Shown: piece after piece, positions 46,138 to 55,358 of the stretch
Layout of the letters: the number at the start of each line of letters is the position of its first letter
Numbering within the stretch: position 1 is the first letter of the stretch
NCBI GenBank assembly: GCA_015057115.1
Contig: SVEZ01000015.1
Location: 1 to 64,000 of the forward strand
Direction of reading: 5' to 3'
DNA: 64,000 bases
Source: Lachnospiraceae bacterium
Lineage (GTDB): Bacteria > Bacillota > Clostridia > Lachnospirales > Lachnospiraceae
Translations under genes and position numbers: made by a program
The notes under the pieces: generated by a model
The model's input: the letters and a program-made list of their open reading frames with translations, nothing else
The model's database searches: none
Told to the model about the DNA's origin: nothing

Positions 46138-47364
46138 TTATTTCGCAAAAATCGAATTTTTCGGGATATCCGACGTGTAGCGCATAACAGCGTCAAACAC
46201 CAGAAATCCCAATGCAATGGCGAGACAGGTCTCCAACAGAGTGACGGTCTCGCTTTTTAGCAGGGCGGAATCCGAACGGGTGACCGCATACATCATGTAG
46301 TAAAGGTTCGATCCCGGAATCAGGGGCATTACTGCCGAGGTCAAAAAAATGGTGGAGGGCATTTTGTTTCTCCGCGCCATGACATAGGCAAATGCCGCCA
46401 CAAAGCAGGCTGCAACAAGGGTGGAAAAGAAATTATCCACCGCCCACTGATAGTGCATAAGGGCATAGATGAGCCAGGTGAAAAAGGCGCCGATTCCGTT
46501 ATAATAAAGCGGCATGCCGCTTACATGAAACCACATGGCAAAACCGATACAGCCCAGAGTACAGCTGATAAGCTGTAAGGCAAGACCCGGCACGATCATC
46601 ATGCTGTGATCCTGCCCGTGCAAAAGCAGCATGGATACGGCAATGCCGCAGGCGATTCCCGCCGCTCCCAGGATGGAGCCTAAAATATTCTGAAGTCCCG
46701 CCAGAATATCACGCTGCAGCATATCCCGGATGCCGTTGGTGGTGGATAAGGCGGAAATCAGCATCATGGCAATTCCCACGGTTACGCTTTCGGCATGGGA
46801 GCCGGGACAAAGAGGCGTTAGTAATAAGATCACAAACTGGCAGGCCGCCGCTAAGATCAGATTGTAGATAAAGCGGTTGCTTTCTTTTTTACCAAGATAA
46901 TAGCCGCCAACTGCGATAAAGGCAGATAAAAATCCGCCTAAAATGGCGTCATAAGCGCCGCCGCCAAAAAAGACCGTAAAGCTGCCGCCGCCAAGCACTG
47001 CTGCAATCGCCGTGGTGGAAAGCGCCTGCGGCTTTTCGTTTTCGATTTTTTCACGAAGGGAGCGCAGTTCCTTCTCATCCGGCGTATTCTGGCAGACATA
47101 GCGGCACAGATTGTTTAAATGATCTAGCTTGGTAAAATCGATGCCGGTTCTCCTAACATGCCGGATCTGGGTAAAAATCTGTCCGTCCTTTGTTTCAATG
47201 GTTGCCTGTATGTTGGAAGGGATTACATGTACATCGGATTTTACAAAACCGTAGCTTTCGCACATGCGGTACAGACTGTCTTCCGTACGGAAATTCTCCG
47301 CGCCGGTCTGCAAAAGCAGGTCTCCGATATTTAATATTTCCTGAAGGATTTTATCGTAATTCAT
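46138..47364 (-). CDS. ThrE-family threonine/serine exporter, single-chain form
   Basis: A 408-residue membrane protein. The N-terminal half has a soluble region with the ThrE motif (GDLLLQTGAENFRTEDSLYRM, TQIRHVRRTGIDFTKL) followed by helices (PF06738-type). The C-terminal half has the second five-helix block (PF12821-type; SAVMPLIPGSNLYYMMYAV). TTAGGAGG lies before the ATG at 47364 and rules out a longer in-frame start. GC and codon use in this gene and the next two seem higher than in neighbours. Confidence 0.88.
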   Translation of the reverse strand: MNYDKILQEILNIGDLLLQTGAENFRTEDSLYRMCESYGFVKSDVHVIPSNIQATIETKDGQIFTQIRHVRRTGIDFTKLDHLNNLCRYVCQNTPDEKELRSLREKIENEKPQALSTTAIAAVLGGGSFTVFFGGGAYDAILGGFLSAFIAVGGYYLGKKESNRFIYNLILAAACQFVILLLTPLCPGSHAESVTVGIAMMLISALSTTNGIRDMLQRDILAGLQNILGSILGAAGIACGIAVSMLLLHGQDHSMMIVPGLALQLISCTLGCIGFAMWFHVSGMPLYYNGIGAFFTWLIYALMHYQWAVDNFFSTLVAACFVAAFAYVMARRNKMPSTIFLTSAVMPLIPGSNLYYMMYAVTRSDSALLKSETVTLLETCLAIALGFLVFDAVMRYTSDIPKNSIFAK

Positions 47365-47447
47365 GCTGTAACCTCCTAAAAATCCGGATTTTCCACTCAA
47401 TACTAGCAAATTCCCATTAAATTGTAAAGAAAATTTGGAAAAAACTC

Positions 47448-47476
47448 TTGTATAAAAATGATTTTCTTCCTATACT
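47448..47476 (+). promoter_or_regulatory. Promoter for the 5-FCL gene
   Basis: TTGTAT, 17-base spacer and TATACT, 34 bases before the ATG at 47511. Confidence 0.6.
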
Positions 47477-47510
47477 TAAAAGTAGGATGTATGAAAAGGG
47501 AGAAGTTACT

Positions 47511-48083
47511 ATGGATAAAGCAGAAATTCGTAAGTTAGGCAAGCAGGGACGAAAGAGTATTCAGGGGGAAACCCGCACCCGCTTTCAGAGTGAGATCTGC
47601 AGGCGTATCCGGGAAAGCAAGGAATACAAGGACGCCCGGCTTATTTTAAGTTATATGGCTTTTGGCGGAGAGGTGCAGCTGGATGAACTGATGGAATTTG
47701 CCAAGGAAGACGGAAAAGAATTGGCTTTTCCCTTTTGCTTGGACAAAACAACCATGATTGCGCTGGTTCCGGAAAATGAGGAAAGCTGGGGAGAAGACCT
47801 GTATGGCATAAAGGTGCCTTTACTGGAAAAATCCCATAAGGTGGAACCGGAAAACATTGATCTGGTGCTGACGCCGCTGGTGGCATTTGATGAGCATTGC
47901 AACCGGACAGGCATGGGAGCCGGGGTCTATGACCGGTATCTTCCCCAATGTGAAAAAGCGCAGATCGTGGGTGTTGCTTTTGAAGCCCAGAAGATGGAAT
48001 CCGTTCCCACAGATCCTCATGACGTAACCCTTCGGGCAGTTATGACGGAGGCGGCAACCTACCGTTCCGGGAAAAAAGCATAG
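47511..48083 (+). CDS. 5-formyltetrahydrofolate cyclo-ligase
   Basis: A 190-residue enzyme that converts 5-formyl-THF to 5,10-methenyl-THF with ATP. Basic N-terminal MDKAEIRKLGKQGRKSI, ILSYMAFGGEVQLDELM and the ATP-binding signature GMGAGVYDRYL are present. A longer in-frame reading starts inside the promoter; GGGAG before 47511 fixes the start. galM follows after 26 bases. Confidence 0.92.
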   Translation: MDKAEIRKLGKQGRKSIQGETRTRFQSEICRRIRESKEYKDARLILSYMAFGGEVQLDELMEFAKEDGKELAFPFCLDKTTMIALVPENEESWGEDLYGIKVPLLEKSHKVEPENIDLVLTPLVAFDEHCNRTGMGAGVYDRYLPQCEKAQIVGVAFEAQKMESVPTDPHDVTLRAVMTEAATYRSGKKA

Positions 48084-48109
48084 AATATAGGCGGAAGGAT
48101 AGTGGACTG

Positions 48110-49159
48110 GTGAAAAAAGAATTTTTTGGAACAATTGATGGAAAAGAAGTCTTTTTGTACACGCTTCAAAATGAGCGGCTTTCTGTAAGCATCACCAACT
48201 ATGGAGCAACCCTTGTAAAGGTGATTGTGCCGGATCGGAACGGGAAGCCGGTGGACGTGCTTTTAGGCTACGATTCGGCGGAAGAATACCGTACCGGAGA
48301 CGCCAACATGGGAGCCCTTGTGGGACGCTGTGCCAACCGGATTGCAGGCGATGTGACGTTAAACGGTCAGCTTTGTGTTTTAGAGAAGAATGAAGGCAAC
48401 AACTGTTTACATAGTGCCGGTGGCTCTACCGCTTTTCAAATCTGGGAGGTGGAGGAGGAGCTTTGCGATGATACCCACTTGTATCTGTCCCTCCGGGATA
48501 AAGAGCGGACGGGAGGACTGCCGGGAAATGTGGATTTTTCCCTGTGCTATGAACTTCTGGAGGAGGCGCTTTGTGTGAACTTATCCGGAATCCCGGATAA
48601 GACTACGATTTTGAATGTAACCAGTCATGGATATTTTAACTTAAGCGGAAATGGCAGGATTGCGGAGCAGCAGGTGCTAATTGCCGCAGATGTCTATACG
48701 CCGCTTTTACCGGAAAGCCACACGCCGGATGGCAGTGTAAAGCCGGTAGCGGGAACAAAATATGATTTCCGGACGCTTCGCCCCATTGGGGAGGAAGCCT
48801 ATGATGATAATTTTGTGTTACGGCATGAGGGCGAAACGCTATCCACGCCGGATGCGATTGGTTTGAAAAATGCGCCGGATGTGCCGGGGAAAGCTGGCGG
48901 ACTGCATTTTGCCGCAGAAGCATACAGCCCGGAAACCGGTATCCGGATGAAGTTTTTTACGGATTGTCCCTGTCTGCAGTTTTACACCGGAAAGTTTATT
49001 CCAAAGCAGAAGGGCAAGTATGGCAGGCAATATGGAGCTTTTTCCGGATTTTGTCTGGAACCCCAGTTTGCACCGGATGCCATTCATTGTAAGGATTATG
49101 CCCAGCCGGTGGTGGAAAAAGGGCAGCAGTATTACTTTCAGATGAGGCTGCAGTTTTAA
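48110..49159 (+). CDS. galM: Aldose 1-epimerase (galactose mutarotase)
   Basis: A 349-residue cytoplasmic mutarotase that interconverts alpha and beta anomers of hexoses. Conserved motifs are SITNYGATLVKVIVPDRNG, VGRCANRIAGD, NNCLHS, the catalytic His in NVTSHGYFNLSG and the catalytic Glu in FCLEPQFAPDAIH. The start is GTG with GGAAGG upstream at a somewhat long spacing. No other galactose genes are nearby. Confidence 0.94.
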   Translation: MKKEFFGTIDGKEVFLYTLQNERLSVSITNYGATLVKVIVPDRNGKPVDVLLGYDSAEEYRTGDANMGALVGRCANRIAGDVTLNGQLCVLEKNEGNNCLHSAGGSTAFQIWEVEEELCDDTHLYLSLRDKERTGGLPGNVDFSLCYELLEEALCVNLSGIPDKTTILNVTSHGYFNLSGNGRIAEQQVLIAADVYTPLLPESHTPDGSVKPVAGTKYDFRTLRPIGEEAYDDNFVLRHEGETLSTPDAIGLKNAPDVPGKAGGLHFAAEAYSPETGIRMKFFTDCPCLQFYTGKFIPKQKGKYGRQYGAFSGFCLEPQFAPDAIHCKDYAQPVVEKGQQYYFQMRLQF

Positions 49160-49209
49160 AAAGCAAACAAACGAGATGTTAGAAGATATAGAAAGAAGAG
49201 GAGAAGAAA

Positions 49210-50121
49210 ATGAGCGAAGTAGAAAGAATGGAGGATTACAAGGAGGAACTGGAAAAATCCTTCCGGAAATTGAAGGTAGGGGATATTGTAACGGGAACGA
49301 TTATTTTTATCGCAGAGGATAGCTTAACTTTGGACCTGGACTACTATGCACCGGGAATTATTACCATGGAGGAGATTACCGATGATCCGGGCTTCGTAGT
49401 GGATGAACACTACAAGGTGGGCGATCAGGTCAAGGCTACCATTATCCGGGTGGATGACGGTGCCGGCAACATCCTGCTTTCCATGAAAGAAGCTACAGGC
49501 ACCTTGTCCTGGGATGAACTTTTAGAGGATAAGGAAGCAGAGAATGTTTTTTCTGTAAAGGTTTTGCAAAGCGTAAACGGTGGTGTGGTTGCTTATGCCA
49601 AGGGAATTAGGGGATTCATTCCGGCATCCCAGTTGGATCTTTCCTATGTTGAGGATGTGGATACCTTTGTAAATAAAACCTTAGATGTAACACCGATTAC
49701 AGTGGATAAAGAACATAATAAATTGGTTCTTTCCGCAAAGGTGGTTTTGAAGAAACGCCAGGAGGAAGAAATCGCCCGAAAAATGTCTCACCTGATTCCC
49801 GGTGATGTATACGAAGGTGTGGTAGATTCCATTATGCCTTATGGTGCCTTCATTGATTTGGGAGACGGACTTTCCGGACTTTTACATATTTCCCGTATCA
49901 GCCAGAAGCGTTTAAACTCTCCGTCTGAAGTTTTAAAGGTTGGACAGCAGGTAAAGGTGAAACTTCTAAAAGTGGAAGACGGCAAGATCTCTCTTAGCAT
50001 GAAAGAACTGGAAGAGAATATGGATTCGGTGGAAACGGATGAGGTAGAAGTAATTGAGTATAGGGAAGACGAAATCAGTACTTCTCTTGGAAGTCTGCTT
50101 TCCGGAATTAGATTAGATTAA
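49210..50121 (+). CDS. S1 RNA-binding domain protein (ribosomal S1-like, three domains)
   Basis: A 303-residue protein with three S1 domains (about 20-95, 105-175 and 190-262; GDIVTGTIIFIAEDSLTLDL, NVFSVKVLQSVNGGVVAYAKGIRGFIPASQL, GDVYEGVVDSIMPYGAFIDLGDGLSGLLHIS) and an acidic tail. Clostridial S1-like proteins of this size bind mRNA on the ribosome. AGAGGAG precedes the ATG. The gene ends in a perfect-palindrome terminator followed by the 50-bp repeat array. Confidence 0.9.
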   Translation: MSEVERMEDYKEELEKSFRKLKVGDIVTGTIIFIAEDSLTLDLDYYAPGIITMEEITDDPGFVVDEHYKVGDQVKATIIRVDDGAGNILLSMKEATGTLSWDELLEDKEAENVFSVKVLQSVNGGVVAYAKGIRGFIPASQLDLSYVEDVDTFVNKTLDVTPITVDKEHNKLVLSAKVVLKKRQEEEIARKMSHLIPGDVYEGVVDSIMPYGAFIDLGDGLSGLLHISRISQKRLNSPSEVLKVGQQVKVKLLKVEDGKISLSMKELEENMDSVETDEVEVIEYREDEISTSLGSLLSGIRLD

Positions 50122-50127
50122 TATGAT

Positions 50128-50155
50128 TCGCCCGGGATATCCCGGGCGAGTTTTT
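50128..50155 (+). terminator. Terminator after the S1 gene
   Basis: A 22-bp perfect palindrome (TCGCCCGGGATATCCCGGGCGA) is followed by GTTTTT. Confidence 0.85.
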
Positions 50156-50174
50156 GGTTTGGGATTGTTAATGG

Positions 50175-50410
50175 TTGGGCTTGGGCATATATCGAAAATT
50201 TTTCTATTTCGCCCATGCGAAGGCGCATATTTGGGCGTATATGAAAAAATAACTCATCATGCCCAGGAAAACGGTGATTTTCTGGGCATGAGAGGGAAAA
50301 AGTTCTGTGGCGCCCATATGATGGGATATTTTTGGGCGCAGGAGAGAAAAAGTACTGTGATGCCCAGATGATTGGGATTTTCTGGGCACATAAGAAAAAA
50401 AGTGCTGTGA
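50175..50410. repeat. Tandem hairpin array with about 50-bp period
   Basis: Five diverged units start with TGGGC at about 50181, 50231, 50282, 50332 and 50382 (spacings 50, 51, 50, 50). Each contains a TGGGC ... GCCCA inverted pair around an A-rich loop (GAAAAAGT.CTGTG). There are no unique spacers, so it is not a CRISPR. It fills the gap between the S1 gene terminator and the minus-strand gene at 50428. Confidence 0.75.
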
Positions 50411-50427
50411 CACCCAACAGTTGACTT

Positions 50428-51228
50428 CTACCATATCAGATATTGATGAATAATGGCTTCTACTGTTTCAGAACTAAGTGGAAAATCTTTCGTTTCAACG
50501 GTAATGATTAAATCTCGCTGTGGGAGAATATTATTTTGAATATAATCTTCCAACTTATGTTCGTTTTTGCGTAAATAATCCAATTTATCAATCTGTCCCA
50601 GATGTTCCCAGTACAGGAAACGCTGAAATTTTAGACTGTAAATTGTAAAATCCGGGCTATAGTGATGACCATTAGGCAATATAAGTGTTTGTTCATAGTG
50701 ATACGGTATCTGATAGTGAAAAAGTAATTCATCGATGCAGACTTCGGATTTTGAACGAAGAAGAGAGCCGGACTTGGATTTAAAGATTTTATTTTCCTCA
50801 TGAAAAGAGTCTTTCTGATAAGGAGATTTCCACCATTGCATAATGGAATTTGGATAGTGGGTAGTTTGAATATTACCCAATAATTCTTGATATCGGTTGC
50901 CGGGAAGCTGGAAGACCATGGAGGAAGGCGAGAAATCGTGTTTTTTTAGGTAACTGCTTACTGCCTTTAACTCTTTTTGATAGTCTTCGTAAGTTGATGT
51001 TAGTTTTAGCTTGTGAGCCAAACTTTCTGCAATTTTCCGTTGTGCCTTGGGAAGGTAGGTTAAGTGGCCGTTTTCATTTACAAACCATTTTTGATGAGAA
51101 CCATTTTGGTGAACTGTCAGTTTTCCCGGTGGAAAATCTGTTTCCTTAATTTGGTTTTCAAGGTTGTGTAATTGTGCCTTTAATGCATTGGCATAAGAAA
51201 CTGCATTTTGATAAAAAATTGAAAACAT
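50428..51228 (-). CDS. PD-(D/E)XK nuclease-like protein of unknown role
   Basis: A 266-residue protein. The N-terminal half is helical and charged. The C-terminal half carries a PD-(D/E)XK-like pattern: Glu in LRSKSEVCIDELL, PDF in YSPDFTIYS and YWEHLG at the position of the E-x-K strand. Such proteins are common, uncharacterised solitary genes in Lachnospiraceae. GGGGGGG lies before the ATG. No methylase or antitoxin partner is adjacent, so I do not call it a restriction enzyme. Confidence 0.7.
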   Translation of the reverse strand: MFSIFYQNAVSYANALKAQLHNLENQIKETDFPPGKLTVHQNGSHQKWFVNENGHLTYLPKAQRKIAESLAHKLKLTSTYEDYQKELKAVSSYLKKHDFSPSSMVFQLPGNRYQELLGNIQTTHYPNSIMQWWKSPYQKDSFHEENKIFKSKSGSLLRSKSEVCIDELLFHYQIPYHYEQTLILPNGHHYSPDFTIYSLKFQRFLYWEHLGQIDKLDYLRKNEHKLEDYIQNNILPQRDLIITVETKDFPLSSETVEAIIHQYLIW

Positions 51229-51318
51229 AGAGATGTCCCCCCCTTTTTAACTTTGAATTTTTTCGCTACACAGAAAAAGTAGCAAAGATGTTAGAATCAT
51301 AACATACAAACAAAGGAA

Positions 51319-51348
51319 TTGCAATACTAACTTGCAAAGGAGTATAAT
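51319..51348 (+). promoter_or_regulatory. Promoter for proC
   Basis: TTGCAA, 18-base spacer and TATAAT, 57 bases before the ATG. Confidence 0.6.
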
Positions 51349-51405
51349 AATTATAGTTGGGGAATGAGGTGAAGTAAGGGAAATACAGAAACGGAGGAAA
51401 GCAAA

Positions 51406-52200
51406 ATGAGAATTGGTTTTATTGGAACAGGAAACATGGCAAGTGCGATTATGGGAGGAATTCTTTCCCATGGATTGGCGAAGCCGGAAGAAGTTATGGG
51501 AGCAGATGTATTTGCACCAAGTAGGGAGAAAGTTAAGAAGCAGTTTGGAATTCAGACCACAGATAATAATTTGGAAGTGGTGGAGAAATCTGACGTGGTA
51601 TTTCTTTCCGTGAAACCTCAGTTTTATCAGGAAGTAATCGGACAGATTGCGGGAAAGGTACGAGAGGAGCAGATCATCATTACCATTGCACCGGGCAAGA
51701 CTTTGTCCTGGTTAGCTGAGCAGTTTGGTAAAAAAGTGAAAATCGTAAGACTGATGCCGAACACTCCGGCTATGGTAGGCGCAGGAATGACAGCAGCAAC
51801 TCCAAATGAATATATTACAGAAGAGGAAAAAGAAAAAGTCCTTACAATTCTTAGAAGTTTCGGTGAGGTAGAAGTGGTTCCGGAAAAATTGATGGATACG
51901 GTTACCGCAGTTAGCGGAAGTTCTCCGGCCTATGTATATATGTTTATTGAAGCTATGGCAGACGCAGCGGTAAGTGGTGGAATGGCAAGACCGCAGGCAT
52001 ATAAATTTGCAGCCCAGGCAGTGCTGGGAAGTGCCAAAATGGTGTTGGATACCGGCAAACATCCGGGAGAACTGAAAGACATGGTATGCTCTCCTGCAGG
52101 AACAACGATTGAAGCCGTTCGTGTGCTTGAAGAAAGAGGCCTTCGTAGCGCCGTATTCGAAGCTATGAAGGTTGTGGAAGAAATTTCCGGACGGATGTAG
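51406..52200 (+). CDS. proC: Pyrroline-5-carboxylate reductase
   Basis: A 264-residue NAD(P)H-dependent reductase converting 1-pyrroline-5-carboxylate to L-proline. The Rossmann motif is GFIGTGNMASAIMGG, with VKPQFYQEVI, MPNTPAMVGAGMT and the signature DMVCSPAGTTIEAVRVLEERG. GGAGG precedes the ATG. HypD, encoded convergently at 52979, produces P5C from hydroxyproline, so this gene would complete hydroxyproline-to-proline conversion. Confidence 0.96.
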   Translation: MRIGFIGTGNMASAIMGGILSHGLAKPEEVMGADVFAPSREKVKKQFGIQTTDNNLEVVEKSDVVFLSVKPQFYQEVIGQIAGKVREEQIIITIAPGKTLSWLAEQFGKKVKIVRLMPNTPAMVGAGMTAATPNEYITEEEKEKVLTILRSFGEVEVVPEKLMDTVTAVSGSSPAYVYMFIEAMADAAVSGGMARPQAYKFAAQAVLGSAKMVLDTGKHPGELKDMVCSPAGTTIEAVRVLEERGLRSAVFEAMKVVEEISGRM

Positions 52201-52206
52201 GTAAGA

Positions 52207-52381
52207 CCGGGTGGACAGAGGCTTTCATAAGCAGGACTTTTGAAGACGTCGGTACTTAGAGTGTAGAAAACGGATTCATGGAAAGTTTACTTTCCGATGA
52301 ATCCGTTTTTTATGCTCTTATGTACCGTTACGTCTTCTCAGAGCGCAAGCGCTCCTGCGATGAAAGCCTCTGTCTGCCCGG
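52207..52381 (+). ncRNA. Dispersed structured element, copy B
   Basis: A 175-base branched fold. A 15-bp perfect outer arm (GACAGAGGCTTTCAT 52214-52228 / 52360-52374) is extended by CCGGG / CCCGG. GCAGGA / TCCTGC closes the junction. The inner stem GAAGACG..GGTACTTA / TTATGTACC..ACGTCTTC carries a 14-bp apical hairpin (AAAACGGATTCAT / ATGAATCCGTTTT), and a side hairpin holds GC-GCAA-GC. It fills the whole gap between the convergent proC and tetR genes. Confidence 0.7.
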
Positions 52382-52387
52382 ATCTAA

Positions 52388-52966
52388 TTACATCGCCCGG
52401 AAATGTTCTAACATAATCGGCATATATTTCTTACTGAAATCTGCAAGAGAGTAAGTTCCTTTATTCAAGCACCACTCTGTCACCAATGCCCGCTCACACA
52501 TAGCATAGTAGTTAGTGATTTCATGAGGCTGCATGTCGGTGATGATTTCACTGCGGCGCTGCCCTTCGGAAATAATCCGGGTTATCAAGGTGTAGTATGT
52601 TCGTGTATAATCCAGCAAATGTCGGTTCCCGGTGGACACCAGCTGGGTGGAATACAGACTGGATAAAATATCAATATTAATTTTTTCCTCCACCAGCTTG
52701 TGGGCCTCATAGTCTAAGAATAATAGCTTGTCGAAGCTACTCATATCGTCATCCATTTGGGCATCCAACTCGGCATAGAATTCATCAAACACTTCAGAAA
52801 GAGAATTCAATAATTCATCCTTGGTGTGGAAGTAGTAGTAAAAGGAACCTTTGGAAGTCCCGGACTGTTCAATAATCTCGTCCACAGTTGTTTCCGTATA
52901 CCCTTTTTCATAAAATAATTCCCATGCAGTGGCGATAATCTTGCTTTTTACGCTTTTTCCACTCAA
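52388..52966 (-). CDS. TetR-family regulator of the hydroxyproline operon
   Basis: A 192-residue regulator with a TetR helix-turn-helix (KSKIIATAWELFYEKGYTETTVDEIIEQSGTSKGSFYYYF) and a helical ligand-binding C-terminal domain. The start is TTG with GGGGG upstream, 12 bases downstream of the hypD stop, so it is third in the hypE-hypD-tetR operon. The paired palindromes just downstream of the operon's -10 box (56291-56316) are the likely operator, giving autorepression. Hydroxyproline as inducer is inference. Confidence 0.88.
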   Translation of the reverse strand: MSGKSVKSKIIATAWELFYEKGYTETTVDEIIEQSGTSKGSFYYYFHTKDELLNSLSEVFDEFYAELDAQMDDDMSSFDKLLFLDYEAHKLVEEKINIDILSSLYSTQLVSTGNRHLLDYTRTYYTLITRIISEGQRRSEIITDMQPHEITNYYAMCERALVTEWCLNKGTYSLADFSKKYMPIMLEHFRAM

Positions 52967-52978
52967 AATCGTGTCCCC

Positions 52979-55354
52979 CTAGTTAAAAGATTGTTCTGTA
53001 CGTTCAATGATTTCGTCCTGCAACGCCTTGCTTAAGTTGCGGAAATGATCGGAATAGCCTGCAACCCGGACAATGAGATCTTTGTAATCCTCTGGATGCT
53101 GCTGTGCAGCAATGAGGGTCTGGCGATCAATAACATTGAACTGAATATGATGGCCGTCCATGTTAAAGTAGGTACGAATCAGATTAGCCATTTGGTCAAG
53201 ACCTTCTTCGCCGGCAACTACGCTTGGCGTGAATTTCTGGTTAAGTAAAGTTCCGCCGGTCTGCAGGTGATCCATTTTGGAACAGGATTTCACAACTGCG
53301 GTAGGTCCGTTGGTGTCAGCACCTTTTTCCGGAGAAATACCTTCGGAAACCGGCTTGTGAGCCAGACGACCGTTAGGGCTTGCCATCATAACGTCGCCAA
53401 AGTAAACATGGCAGGTGGTAGGCAGCATGTTGATGCGGTAGGTTCCGCCCAAAACGTTGGGACGTCCGGTAACCTGATTTTTGTAAAATGCAAAAATCTC
53501 ACGCATAATGCTGTCTGCATATTCATCATCATTTCCGTATTTCGGAGTTTTGTTGCGAACCAGATTCAAAATCCGATCATGGCCTTCAAAGTTATCATCA
53601 AGGGCCTGCATTAACTCTTCCATAGTAAAGTTTTTCTGTTCGTAAACATTATACTTAATGGCTGCAATACAGTCAGTAATGGTTCCGATACCCACACCTT
53701 GCAGATATTTGGTATTGTAACGCGCTCCGCCTCCGTTATAATCCTTTCCCACAGAAATACAATCATTAGTAATGGTAGAAAGGAATGGAACCGGCATCTG
53801 CTCGGCATAAATTTTCTCAATTACGTTGCTTCCGGTAACCTTGATATCGATAAAATAGGCTACCTGTTTCTTGTAGGCATCCATCAGCTCATCATAGGTC
53901 TTAAAATCCTTGGCATATCCTAACTGCAAACCAAGCTGACGGTTAGCCATTTTATCATATCCGTTGTTTAAGGTCAACTCAAAAATCTTTGGCAGGTTAA
54001 AGTAACCGGTTAAGATATAAGCTTCGTTTCCAAAAGCGCCGGTTTCTACACAACCGCTGGTACCGCCGAGACGGGCGTCATCCAGGGTTTTACCTGCATT
54101 CATCAGCTCCTGGATAATGGCTTCCGTGTTGTAAAAAGCAGGTTGTCCCCAACCCTTGCGGGAAATCTCGCAGGCGCGTTTTAAGAAGCGCTGAGGAGTT
54201 TTTCTGCTAATCTGGACATTGGAGCTTGGCTGTAAAAGCTTCATTTCATCCATACAGTCCAAAATCAGATAGCTTACGTTATTGACACCGTCCTCCCCAT
54301 CCGGGGTAATGCCACCGGTGTTAAGGTTTGCAAAATCGGTGTAGGTGCTGCTTTCCTTTAAGGTAATACCTACCTTTGGCGGAGCAGGCTGGTTGTTGAA
54401 TTTTACCCAGAGACATTCCAAAAGTTCCAGGGCTTTTTCATCGTCCAAAATACCGGCCTTTACATCTTTCTCATAGAAAGGATTTAAGTGCTGGTCAAGA
54501 CGACCCGGACTGTAAGCATCCCAAGGGTTTAACTCGCTGGTTACGCCCAGATGAACAAACCAGTACATCTGAATAGCCTGCCAGTAGGTTTCCGGTTTGT
54601 GGGCCGGAACTATGTCACAGTTGGCAGCAATTTGCAATAATTCCTGCTTTCTGGTTTCATTGTTTTCTTTTGATGCAAGTTCTCTCGCATATTCTGCATA
54701 ACGCTTGCCTAAAATCATAATGGCGTCGCAGGCAAGCTTCATGCCTTCCAACTCATTCTTTTTATCCAGAGCTTCCGGATCGTGTAAAAAGTCTAACTTT
54801 GAGATAGCCTCTTCAATATCTTTTTTCCGGTCTTCAAAACCTTTTTCATAGATTTTTCCGGAACCTACCGTATGTCCCGGACCGCGCTGCTCCATGAATT
54901 CAGTAAAAATTCCGCATTCATAGGCGGCTTTCCATTCCGGTGTCATTTGACGTAAAATCTGATTTCGGATGCTTCTTTTTTCCCAATAGGGAATCATAAC
55001 CTTTTCCTGGGTTTCATAATCTTCATCTTTTACCTTGAAACTGATAAGCTCCCGGTCATTCATAACGTGCATATCCTGAACGCTGTGACAGCAAAGTTCA
55101 GGGAAAGTAGGAGAAGCCTGTGGAGAATCTCCTTTTTCACCGACGATTAATTCTCCTTCACCGATGTACAGGGTCTTGGTGGAAAAATAGTCTTTTAAAA
55201 CCTGACCACGCAGTTCCGGTATGGAGAGGGCACCTTCGTATTTCTGATAGGTTTGTGTTTCGCTGATAGCACGCTCCAAGTCAATATGGGGCTGAGTATC
55301 CACACTTAATTTACGAAGTGCCTGAATTCGCTTGTTCATTCCTCTTTCTTCCAT
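52979..55354 (-). CDS. hypD: trans-4-hydroxy-L-proline dehydratase (glycyl radical enzyme)
   Basis: A 791-residue glycyl radical enzyme that dehydrates trans-4-hydroxy-L-proline to (S)-1-pyrroline-5-carboxylate. The thiyl Cys is in GGTSGCVETGAFG (Cys435) and the glycyl radical loop is RVAGYSDHF (Gly766), 25 residues from the C-terminus. Length and motifs match HypD better than pyruvate formate-lyase, glycerol or choline lyases. GGAGG 7 bases before the ATG at 55354 sets the start, 4 bases after the activase stop. A P5C reductase gene nearby supports the assignment. Confidence 0.92.
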   Translation of the reverse strand: MEERGMNKRIQALRKLSVDTQPHIDLERAISETQTYQKYEGALSIPELRGQVLKDYFSTKTLYIGEGELIVGEKGDSPQASPTFPELCCHSVQDMHVMNDRELISFKVKDEDYETQEKVMIPYWEKRSIRNQILRQMTPEWKAAYECGIFTEFMEQRGPGHTVGSGKIYEKGFEDRKKDIEEAISKLDFLHDPEALDKKNELEGMKLACDAIMILGKRYAEYARELASKENNETRKQELLQIAANCDIVPAHKPETYWQAIQMYWFVHLGVTSELNPWDAYSPGRLDQHLNPFYEKDVKAGILDDEKALELLECLWVKFNNQPAPPKVGITLKESSTYTDFANLNTGGITPDGEDGVNNVSYLILDCMDEMKLLQPSSNVQISRKTPQRFLKRACEISRKGWGQPAFYNTEAIIQELMNAGKTLDDARLGGTSGCVETGAFGNEAYILTGYFNLPKIFELTLNNGYDKMANRQLGLQLGYAKDFKTYDELMDAYKKQVAYFIDIKVTGSNVIEKIYAEQMPVPFLSTITNDCISVGKDYNGGGARYNTKYLQGVGIGTITDCIAAIKYNVYEQKNFTMEELMQALDDNFEGHDRILNLVRNKTPKYGNDDEYADSIMREIFAFYKNQVTGRPNVLGGTYRINMLPTTCHVYFGDVMMASPNGRLAHKPVSEGISPEKGADTNGPTAVVKSCSKMDHLQTGGTLLNQKFTPSVVAGEEGLDQMANLIRTYFNMDGHHIQFNVIDRQTLIAAQQHPEDYKDLIVRVAGYSDHFRNLSKALQDEIIERTEQSFN

Positions 55355-55358
55355 GTTG

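Noticed and set aside
50428-51228. Restriction-modification system
   Set aside because: The PD-(D/E)XK-like protein has no methyltransferase or specificity partner next to it.
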